Shown piece by piece: positions 40,327 to 52,372 of a stretch of 64,000 bases of DNA. The number at the start of each line of letters is the position of its first letter. Position 1 is the first letter of the stretch. The DNA lies in contig NZ_CP082787.1 of assembly GCF_021462285.1 (NCBI RefSeq), positions 3,906,001-3,970,000 on the forward strand. The letters run 5' to 3'. Both the position numbers and the translations under genes were made by a program. Origin of the DNA: Serratia entomophila (GTDB lineage: Bacteria; Pseudomonadota; Gammaproteobacteria; Enterobacterales; Enterobacteriaceae). The notes under the pieces are model-generated. The model was not told the DNA's origin. It saw nothing but the letters and a program-made list of their open reading frames with translations, and made no database searches.

Positions 40327-40499
40327 CGCACACGCTCTCAACTGATATGATCTACCGGCTGAACGATAACAAAGGCTCCTTAATAAAGGAATCGCTGCAA
40401 ATAAAAAAACCCGCGCAGAGGATAATGATGAAAAAGAACGCAAATTGCGGGCAAATTCAGCAGAAAAACGGGTTTCCCTCAATAAAACGCAAAAAGGGT

Positions 40500-40527
40500 T
40501 TGCAACAAAATGCACGGAGAGTATAGT
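40500..40527 (+). promoter_or_regulatory. metZWV promoter
   Basis: -35 TTGCAA (40500-40505), 16-base spacer, -10 TATAGT (40522-40527), followed by GCGC, a GC-rich discriminator typical of stable-RNA promoters, and the first tRNA 14 bases on. Confidence 0.7.
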
Positions 40528-40541
40528 GCGCATCCATCGGA

Positions 40542-40618
<77 letters not shown>

Positions 40619-40684
40619 ACCGATACTGCAACGACAGTATCAGATAACAGGTTGGATTCGATGAAAAAAAGAGTATTATACGGA

Positions 40685-40761
<77 letters not shown>

Positions 40762-40825
40762 ACCGATACCGTACCAGCGGTATACTATGAAAGGTGGGTT
40801 TCGATAATACCAGTATCAAGACGGA

Positions 40826-40902
<77 letters not shown>

Positions 40903-40923
40903 ATCTTGATAACAACAGACAAG

Positions 40924-40944
40924 CACCCTTAAGGGTGTTTTTTT
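40924..40944 (+). terminator. intrinsic terminator of the metZWV operon
   Basis: CACCC, TTAA loop, GGGTG, then seven T. Confidence 0.9.
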
Positions 40945-40999
40945 GTATCTGAAATTCGTCAAAACCGGCCGGGCTGGCGCCCGGCACCCTGATTATTAT

Positions 41000-42253
41000 C
41001 TATCTGCTCGCCAGCGCGCCGCCGTTAGCGAAGTACGCCTTAATTCCCGCCAGAATAGACTCCGCCACCTGCTGCTGGAAATGGCTGGTGCGCAATTTGC
41101 GCTCTTCCTCTATGTTGCTGATAAACGCCGTTTCTACCAGGATCGACGGGATGTCCGGCGCCTTTAATACCGCAAAACCGGCCTGATCGACGCGATTCTT
41201 GTGCAAACGGTTAATTTTGCCCATTCGGTTCAGCACTTCCTTGCCGAATTTCAGGCTGTCATTGATGGTTGCGGTCTGTATCAGATCAAACATGGTGTGG
41301 TCGAGATAGCGGTCGCCGCTTTTGCTGACGCCGCCGATTTCGTCCGAGGCGTTCTGGGTCTGCGCCAGGAACTTGGCAGCCGAACTGGTGGCGCCTTTGG
41401 TCGACAGCGCAAAGACAGAGGAACCGCGCGCCGCCCTGCTGGTAAAGGCGTCGGCGTGAATGGAAACGAACAGATCGGCACGCTGCTTGCGCGCCTTGGC
41501 GACCCGCACCTTAAGCGGAATGAACACGTCGTCGTTGCGCGTCATGAACACCTTCATGTTCGGTTCGCGCTTAATCAGCGCGCTCAGCTTGCGGGCAATC
41601 AGCAGCACGATGTCCTTCTCGCGCGTTTTGAACTTGCCGATGGCGCCGGGATCTTCACCGCCATGGCCCGGATCCAGCATGATGACAATCGGCCGGTCGC
41701 GCCCCGCCTTGCCGGCCTGCGGCGCTTCCGCCGGCAACGTGCGCTCGAGATCGCCCTTGTTGTAATCTTCCAGTAACGCCAATAGCGGATCATATTCCTC
41801 GCCGCCGCTGGCGCCCTTGGTGGGATAGAGATCCATCACCAGGCGGTTGCGATACTCCGGCACCGGCGCCAGCGAGAACATATGCGGGCTGACGCTCTGC
41901 TTAAGCTCCAGCACCAGCCGCACGGTATTTTGATCGAACTGGCCGACCCGCGCCTGTTTGAGGTAAGGATCGTCGGCGCGAACCTGGCCGGCGATGCCCT
42001 TCAGCACGCTGTTAAGGTGCACGCCCTCGATATCCACCACCACGCGGTCGGGGTTGGTCAACGCAAACTGTTTGTATTTGAGCTCGACGTTAGATTCAAG
42101 CGTAACGCGGGTATAGGTGGAAGAAGGCCATACGCGCACGGCAATCACGTGCGACGATGCGGCGAAGCCTACGCGACTCACACTCAGCAACCAGCTGGCG
42201 GCAACCCCCTGTAATAAACGACGGCGGCCCAGATTGTGATTTGAGTTTGGCAT
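41000..42253 (-). CDS. amiC: N-acetylmuramoyl-L-alanine amidase AmiC
   Basis: AmiC splits septal peptidoglycan for daughter-cell separation and is activated by NlpD. The 417-residue product has a twin-arginine signal ('LGRRRLLQG' then a hydrophobic stretch ending near FAAS), an AMIN localisation domain (about 40-150) and a zinc amidase domain with '[13 protein letters not shown]', 'SIHADAF' and 'VETAFISN' carrying the ligands and catalytic Glu. The ATG at 42253 gives the E. coli length. Divergent from argA. Confidence 0.97.
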   Translation of the reverse strand: MPNSNHNLGRRRLLQGVAASWLLSVSRVGFAASSHVIAVRVWPSSTYTRVTLESNVELKYKQFALTNPDRVVVDIEGVHLNSVLKGIAGQVRADDPYLKQARVGQFDQNTVRLVLELKQSVSPHMFSLAPVPEYRNRLVMDLYPTKGASGGEEYDPLLALLEDYNKGDLERTLPAEAPQAGKAGRDRPIVIMLDPGHGGEDPGAIGKFKTREKDIVLLIARKLSALIKREPNMKVFMTRNDDVFIPLKVRVAKARKQRADLFVSIHADAFTSRAARGSSVFALSTKGATSSAAKFLAQTQNASDEIGGVSKSGDRYLDHTMFDLIQTATINDSLKFGKEVLNRMGKINRLHKNRVDQAGFAVLKAPDIPSILVETAFISNIEEERKLRTSHFQQQVAESILAGIKAYFANGGALASR

Positions 42254-42425
42254 GCGACTCCGGCAGTGATAACAGATTACAACAGATGAAAAAAACACCG
42301 GTCAAATGGGAATGCCGAAAACTTTAACCAATCATTCCAGCCCTGTCACCAGAAAATCTTTTTATGGTTTTTCAATTTATTAACGATTCAGCGCCCTTAG
42401 CGAATAAATTGAGATGATTTCCCGC

Positions 42426-42454
42426 TTGCTATCGGCGACGGAAAAGAATAAAAA
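42426..42454 (+). promoter_or_regulatory. candidate argA promoter
   Basis: -35 TTGCTA (42426-42431), 17-base spacer, -10 TAAAAA (42449-42454). Upstream, near 42375-42415, are two ATTCAG/GCGAAT-type stretches that loosely resemble ArgR half-boxes; neither full ARG box is a good match. Confidence 0.35.
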
Positions 42455-42493
42455 TACGAAAATATCGTATAAATATGCAAAAGAGGTTTTGCC

Positions 42494-43819
42494 GTGAAGG
42501 AACGTAGTACAGAGCTGGTCCAAGGATTCCGTCACTCAGTTCCCTATATCAACGCCCACCGCGGTAAGACTTTTGTCGTCATGCTCGGCGGTGAAGCCAT
42601 CGAACACGAAAATTTCTCCAACATCGTCAACGATGTCGGGCTGCTGCATAGCCTGGGCATCCGGCTGGTGGTGGTATATGGCGCGCGGCCGCAGATCGAC
42701 GGCAATCTGGCGCAGCATAACCTCGAACCTGTTTATCACAAGCATACCCGGGTCACCGACGCCCATACGCTGGAACTGGTCAAGCAGGCCGCCGGCCTGT
42801 TGCAGCTGGACATCACCGCCCGGCTGTCGATGAGCCTCAACAATACGCCGCTGCAGGGCGCGCATATCAACGTGGTCAGCGGCAACTTTATCATCGCTCA
42901 GCCGCTGGGCATCGACGACGGCGTAGATTACTGCCACAGCGGGCGCATTCGCCGCATCGACGAAGAAGCCATCCACCGCCAGCTCGACAGCAACGCCATC
43001 GTACTGATCGGCCCGGTCGCGGTGTCGGTGACCGGCGAAAGCTTTAACCTGACCTCTGAAGAAGTCGCCACCCAGTTGGCGATCAAACTGAAGGCGGAAA
43101 AAATGATCGGCTTCTGCTCATCGCAGGGCGTGACAGATCAAGAAGGCAATATCATCTCCGAACTGTTTCCCAACGACGCACAAAAGCGCATCGAGGAGCT
43201 GGAAGAGAGCGGCGACTATCACTCCGGCACCGTGCGCTTCCTGCGCGGCGCGGTGAAGGCCTGCCGCAGCGGCGTGCGCCGCAGCCACCTGATCAGCTAC
43301 CAGGAGGACGGCGCGCTGGTTCAGGAGCTGTTCTCGCGCGACGGTATCGGCACCCAGATCGTGATGGAGAGCGCCGAACAGGTGCGCCGGGCGACGATCA
43401 ACGATATCGGCGGCATCCTGGAACTGATCCGTCCGCTCGAACAACAGGGTATTTTAGTGCGCCGCTCGCGTGAGCAGCTGGAGATGGAGATCGATAAGTT
43501 CACCATTATCGAACGCGACAACCTGACCATCGCCTGTGCGGCGCTGTACCCATTCCCGGAAGAAAAAATCGGCGAGATGGCCTGCGTGGCGGTGCATCCG
43601 GACTACCGCAGCTCATCACGCGGTGAAATGCTGCTGCAGCGGGTGGAAAACCAGGCGCGGCAAATGGGGCTGCAAAAGCTGTTCGTGCTGACTACCCGCA
43701 GCATCCACTGGTTCCAGGAACGCGGCTTTACCCCGGCGGAGGTCGACGTACTGCCGATGCAAAAACAGGCGCTGTACAACTACCAGCGCCGCTCCAAAAT
43801 TCTGCTGGCGGATCTGTAA
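42494..43819 (+). CDS. argA: amino-acid N-acetyltransferase (N-acetylglutamate synthase)
   Basis: ArgA makes N-acetylglutamate from glutamate and acetyl-CoA, the first step of arginine synthesis, and is feedback inhibited by arginine. The 441-residue product has an N-terminal amino-acid kinase-like domain that binds arginine (about 1-290) and a C-terminal GNAT acetyltransferase domain (about 295-441, '[17 protein letters not shown]'). The start is GTG with AAGAGG upstream. Alone on the plus strand between amiC and the rec block. Confidence 0.98.
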   Translation: MKERSTELVQGFRHSVPYINAHRGKTFVVMLGGEAIEHENFSNIVNDVGLLHSLGIRLVVVYGARPQIDGNLAQHNLEPVYHKHTRVTDAHTLELVKQAAGLLQLDITARLSMSLNNTPLQGAHINVVSGNFIIAQPLGIDDGVDYCHSGRIRRIDEEAIHRQLDSNAIVLIGPVAVSVTGESFNLTSEEVATQLAIKLKAEKMIGFCSSQGVTDQEGNIISELFPNDAQKRIEELEESGDYHSGTVRFLRGAVKACRSGVRRSHLISYQEDGALVQELFSRDGIGTQIVMESAEQVRRATINDIGGILELIRPLEQQGILVRRSREQLEMEIDKFTIIERDNLTIACAALYPFPEEKIGEMACVAVHPDYRSSSRGEMLLQRVENQARQMGLQKLFVLTTRSIHWFQERGFTPAEVDVLPMQKQALYNYQRRSKILLADL

Positions 43820-43826
43820 TTCCTGT

Positions 43827-43847
43827 GGGCGCAGCGCCGCTGCGCCC
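43827..43847. terminator. hairpin between convergent argA and recD
   Basis: GGGCGCAG, 5-base loop, CTGCGCCC followed on the plus strand by TTCTCTCTT. Confidence 0.7.
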
Positions 43848-43854
43848 TTCTCTC

Positions 43855-45705
43855 TTATTCCGCCTGTTGCAGGCGCTCGGCCAACCCACTGCGGCGCTGA
43901 GTCGGCGTGCGGATCGCCTTCATCAGCACCCCGTCGCTGGCATACAGCGAGAGCCGGCTGCGTGCGCGGGTAATGGCGGTATACACCAGCTCACGGGTCA
44001 GCACCGGCAGGAAATGATTGGGCAGCACCAGCACCGTGTGCTCAAACTCCGAACCCTGCGATTTGTGCACCGTCATCGCGTAGGCGGTTTCATGCGCCGG
44101 CAGGCGGCTGGGCTGCACCGACTTGATGCTGCCGTCTGGCAATTGAAAATGCACGCGCAGTTCGCCGCTCTCATCGCGCAGAGCGATGCCGATATCACCG
44201 TTAAATAACCCCAGCGCGCTGTCGTTGCGCCCAATCATCACCGGCCGCCCCTGATACCAGCGCCCTAACGCCGCCGGCGGGCGCTGAATCAGCCCGGCGC
44301 GCTGCAGCCCTGCCTCGATGCGTTCGTTCAGCCCGGCTACGCCAAATGGCCCTTCGCGCAGCGCGCACAGCACCTGAAAATGGCCAAACGCCGCCAGCAC
44401 CTCCACCGCATCGGCTCCCTCGGCCACCCGCTTCAGATAATCGCGATAGCCCGCCACGCACATGTCCAGCAACGCCTGATATTCTTCGGCGGTCGCCAGC
44501 GGATAACCGGCAACATCGCTGAAACGGCCGCCGATCGCCGCCCGCGCCCGCTCGCCATCACCGGCGTTAACCGCCTGCGCCAGCTGGCCAATGCCGGAAT
44601 TGGCGTCAAAACGGTAGCTTCTGCGCAGCAGGCACAGGCTGTCGCGCACCGCCGCCTGCGCCGGAGCCTGCTGCCCCTGTAGCTGGCAGCCGGTCAACCG
44701 GGTTAGCTCCGCGGCGCGCGCGGCGCTGTACCCCTGTTCGGCGAAACGGCAGATATCGCCCAGCACCGCACCGGCCTCCACCGAGGCCAGCTGATCGCGG
44801 TCGCCGAGGAAAATCACCCGCGCCTGTTCCGGCAAGGCGGCAATCAGGCGCGCCATCATCGGCAAATCGACCATCGACGCCTCATCCACCACCAGCACAT
44901 CCAAATGCAGCGGATTGCCGCGATGATAGCGCATGCGCTGGCTGTTCGGCTGTGCGCCCAGCAACCGGTGCAGCGTCGCCGCCTCCGTCGGGAACAGCGC
45001 CTGCTGCGCCGGGGTTAACGGCAGTTTTCGGCTGGCGCTGCCCAGCGATTCGGTCAGGCGCGCCGCCGCCTTGCCGGTCGGGGCAGCCAACTGAATGCGC
45101 AGGCGTTCGCCTTCCCCAAGCTGCACCAGCGCCGCCAGCAGCTTAGCGACGGTAGTGGTCTTGCCGGTGCCCGGCCCGCCGGAAATCACCGATATGCGCC
45201 GGGTGGCCGCCACCGCCGCGGCGATTTTCTGCCAGTCCGGCTCTGGCGCCGCCGCGCCAAACAGCTGGTCAAGAATCGCGCGCAGTTGAGTTTCTTCTAT
45301 CGCCTGATGCCGGCTGTCGCCGCTGATAAACGCCGCCACCTCGCCTTCGTTCTGCCACATGCGCTGCAGATACAGACGCTGATCCTGCAACACCAACGGG
45401 GTAGCGCCGCTGCCGTCGCCGACCGCCGCGCTGGCCGCCAGGCGCTGCCGCCAGCGGGCAAGATCCGGCTGCCCGGCCGCCAGCCAAACGGCCTGCGCCA
45501 GCTCCGGCTGACGCCCTTCAAAGAGTTGATCCGCCTGCAGCTGATCCAGCATCAGGCAAACGTGCCCGGCCCCCGCCTCTGCGCTCAGGCAGGCGGCGGC
45601 CAGCAGGATATCGGGTTCGTCCTCGCTCGCCACCACGCGGGCGAACTGCACGTCCAGCGGCCGCAGCGCGCCAAGCGCCACCGCCTGCTCCAGCAGCGCG
45701 ATCAT
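43855..45705 (-). CDS. recD: exodeoxyribonuclease V subunit alpha RecD
   Basis: RecD is the 5'-3' helicase motor of RecBCD. The 616-residue product has Walker A 'GGPGTGKT' (176-183), '[13 protein letters not shown]' (motif II) and C-terminal '[12 protein letters not shown]' and '[11 protein letters not shown]' motifs of superfamily 1B helicases. Its ATG overlaps the recB stop as ATGA (45702-45705), so translation is coupled. Length close to E. coli (608). Confidence 0.98.
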   Translation of the reverse strand: MIALLEQAVALGALRPLDVQFARVVASEDEPDILLAAACLSAEAGAGHVCLMLDQLQADQLFEGRQPELAQAVWLAAGQPDLARWRQRLAASAAVGDGSGATPLVLQDQRLYLQRMWQNEGEVAAFISGDSRHQAIEETQLRAILDQLFGAAAPEPDWQKIAAAVAATRRISVISGGPGTGKTTTVAKLLAALVQLGEGERLRIQLAAPTGKAAARLTESLGSASRKLPLTPAQQALFPTEAATLHRLLGAQPNSQRMRYHRGNPLHLDVLVVDEASMVDLPMMARLIAALPEQARVIFLGDRDQLASVEAGAVLGDICRFAEQGYSAARAAELTRLTGCQLQGQQAPAQAAVRDSLCLLRRSYRFDANSGIGQLAQAVNAGDGERARAAIGGRFSDVAGYPLATAEEYQALLDMCVAGYRDYLKRVAEGADAVEVLAAFGHFQVLCALREGPFGVAGLNERIEAGLQRAGLIQRPPAALGRWYQGRPVMIGRNDSALGLFNGDIGIALRDESGELRVHFQLPDGSIKSVQPSRLPAHETAYAMTVHKSQGSEFEHTVLVLPNHFLPVLTRELVYTAITRARSRLSLYASDGVLMKAIRTPTQRRSGLAERLQQAE

Positions 45706-48700
45706 GATCCCTCCTCCGACGCGGCGGTTTCGCCGCTGAACAACAGATCCATGCCTTCCACCAGAGATTGTTCCGGGCGGCAGGCGAAAATGCCGTTGCC
45801 CGGGTGTTGCGCGTCCACGCCGCGCAGGAACAGGTAAATTACCCCGCCAAAATGGCGCTGGTAGTCGTAATCCGGCAGCCGGTGGCGCAGATAACGGTGC
45901 AGCGCCAGGGTATAAAGCTGGTACTGCAGATCATAGCGATGCTCCGCCATCGCCTGCTCCATCGCCGGCCGGGTATAGGCGCCGCTGTCCTCTCCCAGCC
46001 AGTTGGATTTGTAGTCCAGCAGGTAATATTTACCCTGCCAGCAGAACACCAAATCGATAAAGCCTTTGAGCATGCCCTGCACCCGATGGAAATCCAGCGC
46101 CGGGCAGCGGGCCGACAACGGATCATAACGCTTCACCAGCGCATCCAGCTCAGTCGCCGACAGCAGCCTATTGATCGGCAGATAAAACTGCAGCTCGGCC
46201 TGCTTGTGCTGCGGCGCCAGCGCCGACAGCGTTACGCCGCTGTCGTTCAGCGGGGTGTTAAGCAGCACCTGCATCCAATTCTGCAACACCGGCTGCCAGT
46301 GTTCGGCAAAACCCTGCTGCTGCAGTTGCTCCAGCAGCCACCCTTCATCCAGCGGCTGGGTGAAATCCAGGGTTTCAAACAGGCTGTGCAGGAAGGTGCC
46401 GGGCGCCGCACCGCGCGGGAAGGTATGCGGTGTGAGCGCTGGCTCACTGTCTTCGGCCTGTTCGCCGGCGGCATCGATATCCAGCCGCGGCAGCAGATCC
46501 TGCATCAAACCCGCGCCATGCTGCTGCAGGCCGGTATAGCTGGTGACCCGCCAGAAATCCTGAATCTGGCGGCTAAAATGCTTCGCCGCCAGCGCCGCCG
46601 CGCCCGCCGTTTGCGGCTGCCACGGCTGCTCATCCGGCGTATCGACCAACGACAGCGCCACGCCGCCGCCGGCCAACTGCTGCAGGCGTTCGTTCAGGTA
46701 GACCGCATCGCCGGCCTGGCCGGCCTGCACCAGATAGCCCAGCGCGCTGCGGTGCAGATCGGTGTCGCCCTGCTTCTTGCGGGTGCCCTGGATAAGCGGC
46801 GCAATGCCGATGCTGCAGTGGTACACCGAGCGGGTCAACGCCACGTACAGCAAGCGCAAATCCTCCGCCAGCCGTTCTTCTTCCGCCCAGGCCTGGCTCT
46901 CTTCGTTGGCGTTGAGATCCAGCAACGCCTGGAAGCTGTGGCGATCGTGATACAGCGCCTGCTGCTGCTGGCGGAAATTGCCGACGAACGGCAGCCATAC
47001 CAGATCGAACTCCAGCCCTTTGGATTTGTGGATGGTGATCACCTGCACCAGATGACGATCGCTTTCCAGCCGCAGCTGCTGATTGTCGGACTGGCGATTG
47101 GGCTGTGCAATTTGCTGCGCCAGCCAGCGCACCAGCGCGTGTTCGCTGTCGAGCTGTGCGGCGGCTTCCTGCAACAGCTCACCCAGATGCAGCACGTCGG
47201 TCAGGCGCCGTTCTCCGCCGGGGCTGGCCAGCAGGTTCTCCGCCAGTTGGCGGTTCTTCATCACCTCGCTCAGCATCGGCAACACGCCGCGGCGCAACCA
47301 TTGGGTGCGGTATTGGTCAAACTCATTCACCAAGGCGTCCCAGGCCCGTTCGTCGCGGCTCAGGCCGTCCAGCGTGGGTGCATCCAGCCCCATCAGCCCG
47401 GTGGCCATGGCGCTGCGCAGCGTGCGCTCCTGCTCCGGCGCCAGCACCGCCTGCAGCAACCACAGCAGGTCTTTGGCTTCCGGCGTGTCGAAGACGCTGT
47501 CGCGGTTGGAGAGATAGACTGACGGAATGGACAGTGCGCTGAGCGCATCACGCACCAGCGCCGCCTCATTGCGGCTACGCACCAGCACCGTGATATCCGA
47601 AGCCTGCACCGGCCGCCGGCTTTTACCGTCATTCAGCCAGGCTTGTTGCTGCTGCCCGGCGCTGAGCCAGTCGCGGATTTGCGCGGCGCACAGCCGCGCC
47701 ATCAGTTGTTGGTAATCACTTACACCTACGCCTTCGCCCTGCTGCAGCCAAAACTGCATCGCCGGCTGCGGCTTGCCATGCAACTCAAACGCCAGCCCTT
47801 GATTCTTTTCCGCCGCACTGACCTCGATAAAGGGGATTTGGCCGAACAGGAATGGCTTATCCACCTGAGAAAACAGATGGTTGACGCTGGCGATCATCGC
47901 CGGAGACGAGCGCCAGTTGGTTTCAAGCGTATAGTGGGCGCTCACCTCGGAACGGGCGCGCATATAGGTGAAGATGTCGGCGCCGCGGAAGGCGTAAATC
48001 GCCTGTTTCGGATCGCCGATCAACAGCAAGCCGCAGTCTGGCCGGCCGACGTAAAGCTTTTGGAAGATGCGATATTGCTGCGGGTCGGTATCCTGAAATT
48101 CATCGATCATCGCCACCGGATAACGCTGACGGATCGCCAGCGCCAGCTGCTCGCCGCCGGCGCTCTGCAAGGCGCCGTCCAGCCGGCTGAGCAGGTCGTC
48201 AAACCCCAACTCGGCGCGCTGGCGCTTCTCTTGCTGGATGGAGGTGCGGATTTCACTGAGTGCGCGCGCCATGATCAGATCACGCAGCGTCAGGGGTTCG
48301 GCAAACAGTTCATCGATAGCGGTAAACAGCCCGTGACGCGGCGGCTCACCCTTCTTGGTTTTCTCCAGCAGCACCGACTGGCGAAACTTGTCCAGTTCCT
48401 TCGGCAACTGATAGTCCTGGGTTTCCTGCCCGGCCCACTCGCCGACCTTAGCCAGCCAGTTCGGCAGGTGTTTGCTGCTGTAGCTGCGCTTGTCTACGCC
48501 GGACTGGCTGATCAACGCCTCGAGATCTCCCGTAGCCGCCCGCCACTGCGTCTTGATGGCGTCGATGCGCACCACAATCTGCTCGTGGCGCATCAGCACC
48601 GTTTCTTCTTCTTTCGGCGGCTGGCGCAGCCGAGGCGCTTCACCGTGCAAATAGCCGGAAAGATCGGCCAACAGCGCTTCCGGGCCGCTCCACTCCTGGC

Positions 48701-49253
48701 TGACCGCCCGGGCTACCCCCAGCGGCAGCGGGTAGCAATGGCGGCGCCAGAAATCCGCACAGGCCTGCCGCCGCAGCGGCAATTCGTCCTGCACCAGCGT
48801 TTGCTCAAACAGCATGCCGGATTCGAAGGCGTTGTGGGCCAGCATGCGCTGGCAGAAGCCGTGAATGGTGTAGATCGCCGCTTCGTCCATCTGCCGTTCG
48901 GCCGCCAACAGCTGCGAGGCGGCGTCGGCCAGATCGTCGATTTCAGCCATCAGCGCGGTAAACAAGGGGTTATCGCTTTTGCCGCGCACGCAGGCGATGC
49001 GCAGCCCGTGAATATTGGCGCGTATGCGCCCGCGCAGCTCCTCAGTGGCGGCCTCGGTAAAGGTCACCACCAGGATCTCTTCGACCGTCAGCGGCCGGGG
49101 AAATGCCGCATCCCGCCCGAGCCCCAGCAGCAGGCGCAGGTACAGCGCGCCGATAGTGAAGGTTTTGCCAGTCCCCGCCGACGCTTCTATCAGCCGCTCG
49201 CCAAACAGCGGCAACGTCAGCGGATCAAGCCTTTGCGGGGCCGCCCCTGTCAT
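45702..49253 (-). CDS. recB: exodeoxyribonuclease V subunit beta RecB
   Basis: RecB is the 3'-5' helicase and the only nuclease of RecBCD, and loads RecA after Chi. The 1183-residue product has Walker A 'SAGTGKT' (25-31), UvrD-type motifs ('[14 protein letters not shown]', '[11 protein letters not shown]', 'LLYVALTRS') and the C-terminal nuclease domain with '[11 protein letters not shown]' (catalytic Asp and Lys). It overlaps recD by 4 bases downstream and ptrA by 4 bases upstream (ATGA at 49250-49253). Confidence 0.98.
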   Translation of the reverse strand: MTGAAPQRLDPLTLPLFGERLIEASAGTGKTFTIGALYLRLLLGLGRDAAFPRPLTVEEILVVTFTEAATEELRGRIRANIHGLRIACVRGKSDNPLFTALMAEIDDLADAASQLLAAERQMDEAAIYTIHGFCQRMLAHNAFESGMLFEQTLVQDELPLRRQACADFWRRHCYPLPLGVARAVSQEWSGPEALLADLSGYLHGEAPRLRQPPKEEETVLMRHEQIVVRIDAIKTQWRAATGDLEALISQSGVDKRSYSSKHLPNWLAKVGEWAGQETQDYQLPKELDKFRQSVLLEKTKKGEPPRHGLFTAIDELFAEPLTLRDLIMARALSEIRTSIQQEKRQRAELGFDDLLSRLDGALQSAGGEQLALAIRQRYPVAMIDEFQDTDPQQYRIFQKLYVGRPDCGLLLIGDPKQAIYAFRGADIFTYMRARSEVSAHYTLETNWRSSPAMIASVNHLFSQVDKPFLFGQIPFIEVSAAEKNQGLAFELHGKPQPAMQFWLQQGEGVGVSDYQQLMARLCAAQIRDWLSAGQQQQAWLNDGKSRRPVQASDITVLVRSRNEAALVRDALSALSIPSVYLSNRDSVFDTPEAKDLLWLLQAVLAPEQERTLRSAMATGLMGLDAPTLDGLSRDERAWDALVNEFDQYRTQWLRRGVLPMLSEVMKNRQLAENLLASPGGERRLTDVLHLGELLQEAAAQLDSEHALVRWLAQQIAQPNRQSDNQQLRLESDRHLVQVITIHKSKGLEFDLVWLPFVGNFRQQQQALYHDRHSFQALLDLNANEESQAWAEEERLAEDLRLLYVALTRSVYHCSIGIAPLIQGTRKKQGDTDLHRSALGYLVQAGQAGDAVYLNERLQQLAGGGVALSLVDTPDEQPWQPQTAGAAALAAKHFSRQIQDFWRVTSYTGLQQHGAGLMQDLLPRLDIDAAGEQAEDSEPALTPHTFPRGAAPGTFLHSLFETLDFTQPLDEGWLLEQLQQQGFAEHWQPVLQNWMQVLLNTPLNDSGVTLSALAPQHKQAELQFYLPINRLLSATELDALVKRYDPLSARCPALDFHRVQGMLKGFIDLVFCWQGKYYLLDYKSNWLGEDSGAYTRPAMEQAMAEHRYDLQYQLYTLALHRYLRHRLPDYDYQRHFGGVIYLFLRGVDAQHPGNGIFACRPEQSLVEGMDLLFSGETAASEEGS

Positions 49254-52144
49254 GGTGTCGCCACCTTGCGCGGCAATACCTGTTGCAGCGCGGAGGCATT
49301 AGGATAGGTTACCCACCCCTTCTGCTCGGCGTACTCCGCCTTGTCCTGGCCGCTGCCGCTAACCTGCGACAGCACCGCCAACCCCTGCGGCTGGATCACC
49401 GCCTGGTGGAAGAAGTCCGCCAGCTTGGCCGGCGTCAACTGTTGCACCTGCGCAATCAGCTTCTCGCGGGTATCGAAGGCGAAATTGCCGCGGTCGAAAT
49501 CGTTGGCGAAGCGGCTGGCCTCTTCGCTCAGGGTTTGCGGCCGCTGCTTCAGTTCGTTGATCAGCGCCTGTTTGTACTGTCCGAAATCCGCTTCGCTCAT
49601 CGCGCGCAGGCGTTTTTCCGTTTTCGGGTAAAAGTCCTGGTAACGCTGATACAGATAGGCCGGCTGTTTGCTGTTGCTCTGCAGCAGGAAACCTACGCCC
49701 CACTGGCGGCCAACCGACATTGGAAATGCGAATACTGCATAGCCCAGTTGCTCTTCCGTGCGCAATTGGCTGTAGAACCATGGCTGGATAATCTGCCCCA
49801 GCAGCGAACTGTAGGCCATACCCGTTACTTCATCGTAGCCGGTCGGCACATAGACCGCCGCCAGCGCCGAATCGGTGCTGCTGCCCGCGCGCTGCAGGTT
49901 GGCCAGCTGATCCTTGTCCACCACCACGTCTTCGCCGTGCCACCATTCAACGCCGGTGCAACCCAGGCGGTGCTTCAGCGTAGAGGCCAGGGTATCGACC
50001 TGCCGTTTGCTCATGTTGCCCACCACCAGCAGCTCCGGCGTGGCATCCGCCAACAGGCCGTCGCGGTAGGCCAGCACGTCTTTCAGCGTCAGGTTTTTCA
50101 GCACTTCGCGGCGTTCGCTGCGCTCTGAGTAAGGCACGCGGGAAATCATCTGCACCGGCTGAATAGCCAGTTCAAACGCCTTGCCCTTCTCGGCCGCATC
50201 CAACTGTTCCAAATACCAGGACTTGGCCTGCGCCAGCTGATCTTCGGTCGGGGTGAAGCTGGAGTAACCTTCAATCAGCGACGTCAACAGCTGCGGCAAA
50301 CGCTGGGTAAAGCCGTTGGCGTTGAACATCAGGCCGTTGTTTGGCGAGGTCGAGAAGCTCAAGCCACCGACCGACGCCTGATAGCTCAACTGATCCAGCG
50401 CAATGCCGGCCAGGTAATCGGTCAAAGAAAACAGCACCTGATTGCGCGCGGAGTCCATGGTTTTGGCGTTGCGGAAAGCGACGGTGACGTCCGCCTTCGG
50501 CTCATCGGCAAAATAACGGCTCGGCATGTACAGCACGCGCAGACCCGGCTGATCCACCACCATCTCCGGCTTTTTGAACTCGTGCGATGGCTTGGTCAGG
50601 GTGAAGTCGTCCGGAATATAGGGGTTCAGCGCCGGCAACGACAACGCGATCCCCTTGCCCAGTTGCTGCCACTGTTCAAACCGCTGCGGGGTGATTTTAT
50701 CCACCTGATAAGGCGCGTTGACGAAGTACGCCGTCTTGTCATGCGGCTCGTTCGGGCTGACGAACCAGATACGCGCGTTTTGCGGCGTCATGGCGTCCAG
50801 ACGCTCAGCGATCGCCTTGGCGTCATAGCGGTCGGCCAGATATGGGGCGTCCAGCGCATGTTCGACCGGCACGCGCAGCATGGTATCCACCAGCCATTCG
50901 ATGTAATCCATGTCGCGGGTGATCGACGGATAGCGGAAGTCCAGATTCAGGACGTGTGAAATCTCGTCGAAATAGCTCTGCTTGATGCCCTCGCCACGCA
51001 ACATTTTCAGGTAGTTGAAAATAGCGGCCACCACCTGGTCGCGCTGGGCCAGCCCTTTGTCGGTCAGGGATACGCTGATCGAGAACACCCCGCCGTTGCG
51101 GTCTACCATCGGATCGGCGCCGGCGTTGATCGCATCCGCCAGCCCCTGTTTCTGCAGCCAGTCCGACAGGGTATTTTTGCTGCGGTTGCCGATCAGGTAG
51201 CTGATGTAGGTATCGGTTTTGCTGCGGAACGCGGCGCTGTTGTTATCGATGCGAAATTCGACCTTCAGCTGCTTGCGCGGCTGCGCCGGCACATAGTGAA
51301 TAATGATGCCCTGCTGCTCCGGCGTGACGGCCGGTACGGTGATCGGCGGCACGCTGGCGTCATGGTTCGGCACCCTGCCAAAGGTTTTGGCTGCGATTTC
51401 CGCCAGCTGCGGCAACGGCTGGTTGCCGTACAGCACGCCCATCATCAGGTTGGCGGAATAGTAGCGCTTATAGAAGCCGGTCAGTTCATCGTGCAGCTTG
51501 CTGCCCGGTTTGTCCTTCAGGGTGTCGAGGTTGCCGCCGGAGAAGCGCGCGCTCGGGTGCGCCGGGTTCAGCGTTTCCGCCCCGACCTGCGCCATGCGCA
51601 TGCCGTCACGCGAACGCGCCATCGTCAGCTCGGCGTTAACCGCATTGCGCTCGCGATCGGCGTTGCCCGCTTCCAGCAGCGGCTCCGCAATGGCGTCCGC
51701 CATGCGATCGACCGCCGGCTCCAGCGCATCGTTTTCCACTTCCAGGTAGAACGCGGTGCGGTAAGAGGCCGTGCTGGCGTTGTGGCTGCCGCCGTGTTTC
51801 TTCAGGAATTCCGACAGGTTTTCCGGCTGCGGATAGCGCTTGGAGCCCATCAGCACCATGTGTTCCAGATAGTGCGCCAAGCCGAGCTGGCTGTTCGGAT
51901 CCTCCAGCGAGCCGACCGGCAGCGCCAGGGCCGCCAGCGATTTCGGCGCCTGAGCGTCGGAAACCAGCAGCACCGTCATGCCGTTCGCCAGCGTGATCGC
52001 CTGATAGTGACGCGGATCGTGCTCGCTTTTGTTGATCTTCTCCGCCAGCGGCTGCCATCCCTGTGCGGCCCAGCTTAACGGCGCCCAACACATTGCCAAT
52101 AATACCAACCCGGTAATGCGGGCCAACTGTCTGCGCATATCCAA
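49250..52144 (-). CDS. ptrA: pitrilysin (protease III)
   Basis: Pitrilysin is a periplasmic zinc protease that degrades small peptides. The 964-residue product has a signal peptide ('GLVLLAMCWAPLSWAA') and the inverted zinc motif HxxEH at 91-95 in 'LAHYLEHMVLMGS', plus the distal Glu in 'ERNAVNAELTMA', and four M16 domains. A TTG start at 52144 has AGGGG 6 bases upstream; an ATG two codons later is the alternative. It lies inside the rec operon between recC and recB, as in E. coli. Confidence 0.96.
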   Translation of the reverse strand: MDMRRQLARITGLVLLAMCWAPLSWAAQGWQPLAEKINKSEHDPRHYQAITLANGMTVLLVSDAQAPKSLAALALPVGSLEDPNSQLGLAHYLEHMVLMGSKRYPQPENLSEFLKKHGGSHNASTASYRTAFYLEVENDALEPAVDRMADAIAEPLLEAGNADRERNAVNAELTMARSRDGMRMAQVGAETLNPAHPSARFSGGNLDTLKDKPGSKLHDELTGFYKRYYSANLMMGVLYGNQPLPQLAEIAAKTFGRVPNHDASVPPITVPAVTPEQQGIIIHYVPAQPRKQLKVEFRIDNNSAAFRSKTDTYISYLIGNRSKNTLSDWLQKQGLADAINAGADPMVDRNGGVFSISVSLTDKGLAQRDQVVAAIFNYLKMLRGEGIKQSYFDEISHVLNLDFRYPSITRDMDYIEWLVDTMLRVPVEHALDAPYLADRYDAKAIAERLDAMTPQNARIWFVSPNEPHDKTAYFVNAPYQVDKITPQRFEQWQQLGKGIALSLPALNPYIPDDFTLTKPSHEFKKPEMVVDQPGLRVLYMPSRYFADEPKADVTVAFRNAKTMDSARNQVLFSLTDYLAGIALDQLSYQASVGGLSFSTSPNNGLMFNANGFTQRLPQLLTSLIEGYSSFTPTEDQLAQAKSWYLEQLDAAEKGKAFELAIQPVQMISRVPYSERSERREVLKNLTLKDVLAYRDGLLADATPELLVVGNMSKRQVDTLASTLKHRLGCTGVEWWHGEDVVVDKDQLANLQRAGSSTDSALAAVYVPTGYDEVTGMAYSSLLGQIIQPWFYSQLRTEEQLGYAVFAFPMSVGRQWGVGFLLQSNSKQPAYLYQRYQDFYPKTEKRLRAMSEADFGQYKQALINELKQRPQTLSEEASRFANDFDRGNFAFDTREKLIAQVQQLTPAKLADFFHQAVIQPQGLAVLSQVSGSGQDKAEYAEQKGWVTYPNASALQQVLPRKVATP

Positions 52145-52372
52145 AATAAACCCCTATTCTGACACCGTCGCACCAAATTGTTGGCGTCGACGGCGCTCAT
52201 CAAAACCGCACAACCATTCCCGTCATGCGTGAGGCGGCCTCTGTTGCCATACTCACTTCGGGAACCAATCTATATTCCTATACGTTATGTCAGACCGGAG
52301 ATAACCCCAATGGTTGAATATAACTTCAGTTATTTTTACCACCTCCCGGCATGCAGTACCACCGGGGGATTG

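Noticed and set aside
42372..42415. ARG boxes for ArgR upstream of argA
   Set aside because: Half-matches only (ATTCAG and GCGAAT); neither candidate forms a full palindrome, so I did not list a site as a feature.
47643..49307. Plus-strand frame of about 550 codons opposite recB
   Set aside because: Antisense shadow; recB is intact on the other strand.
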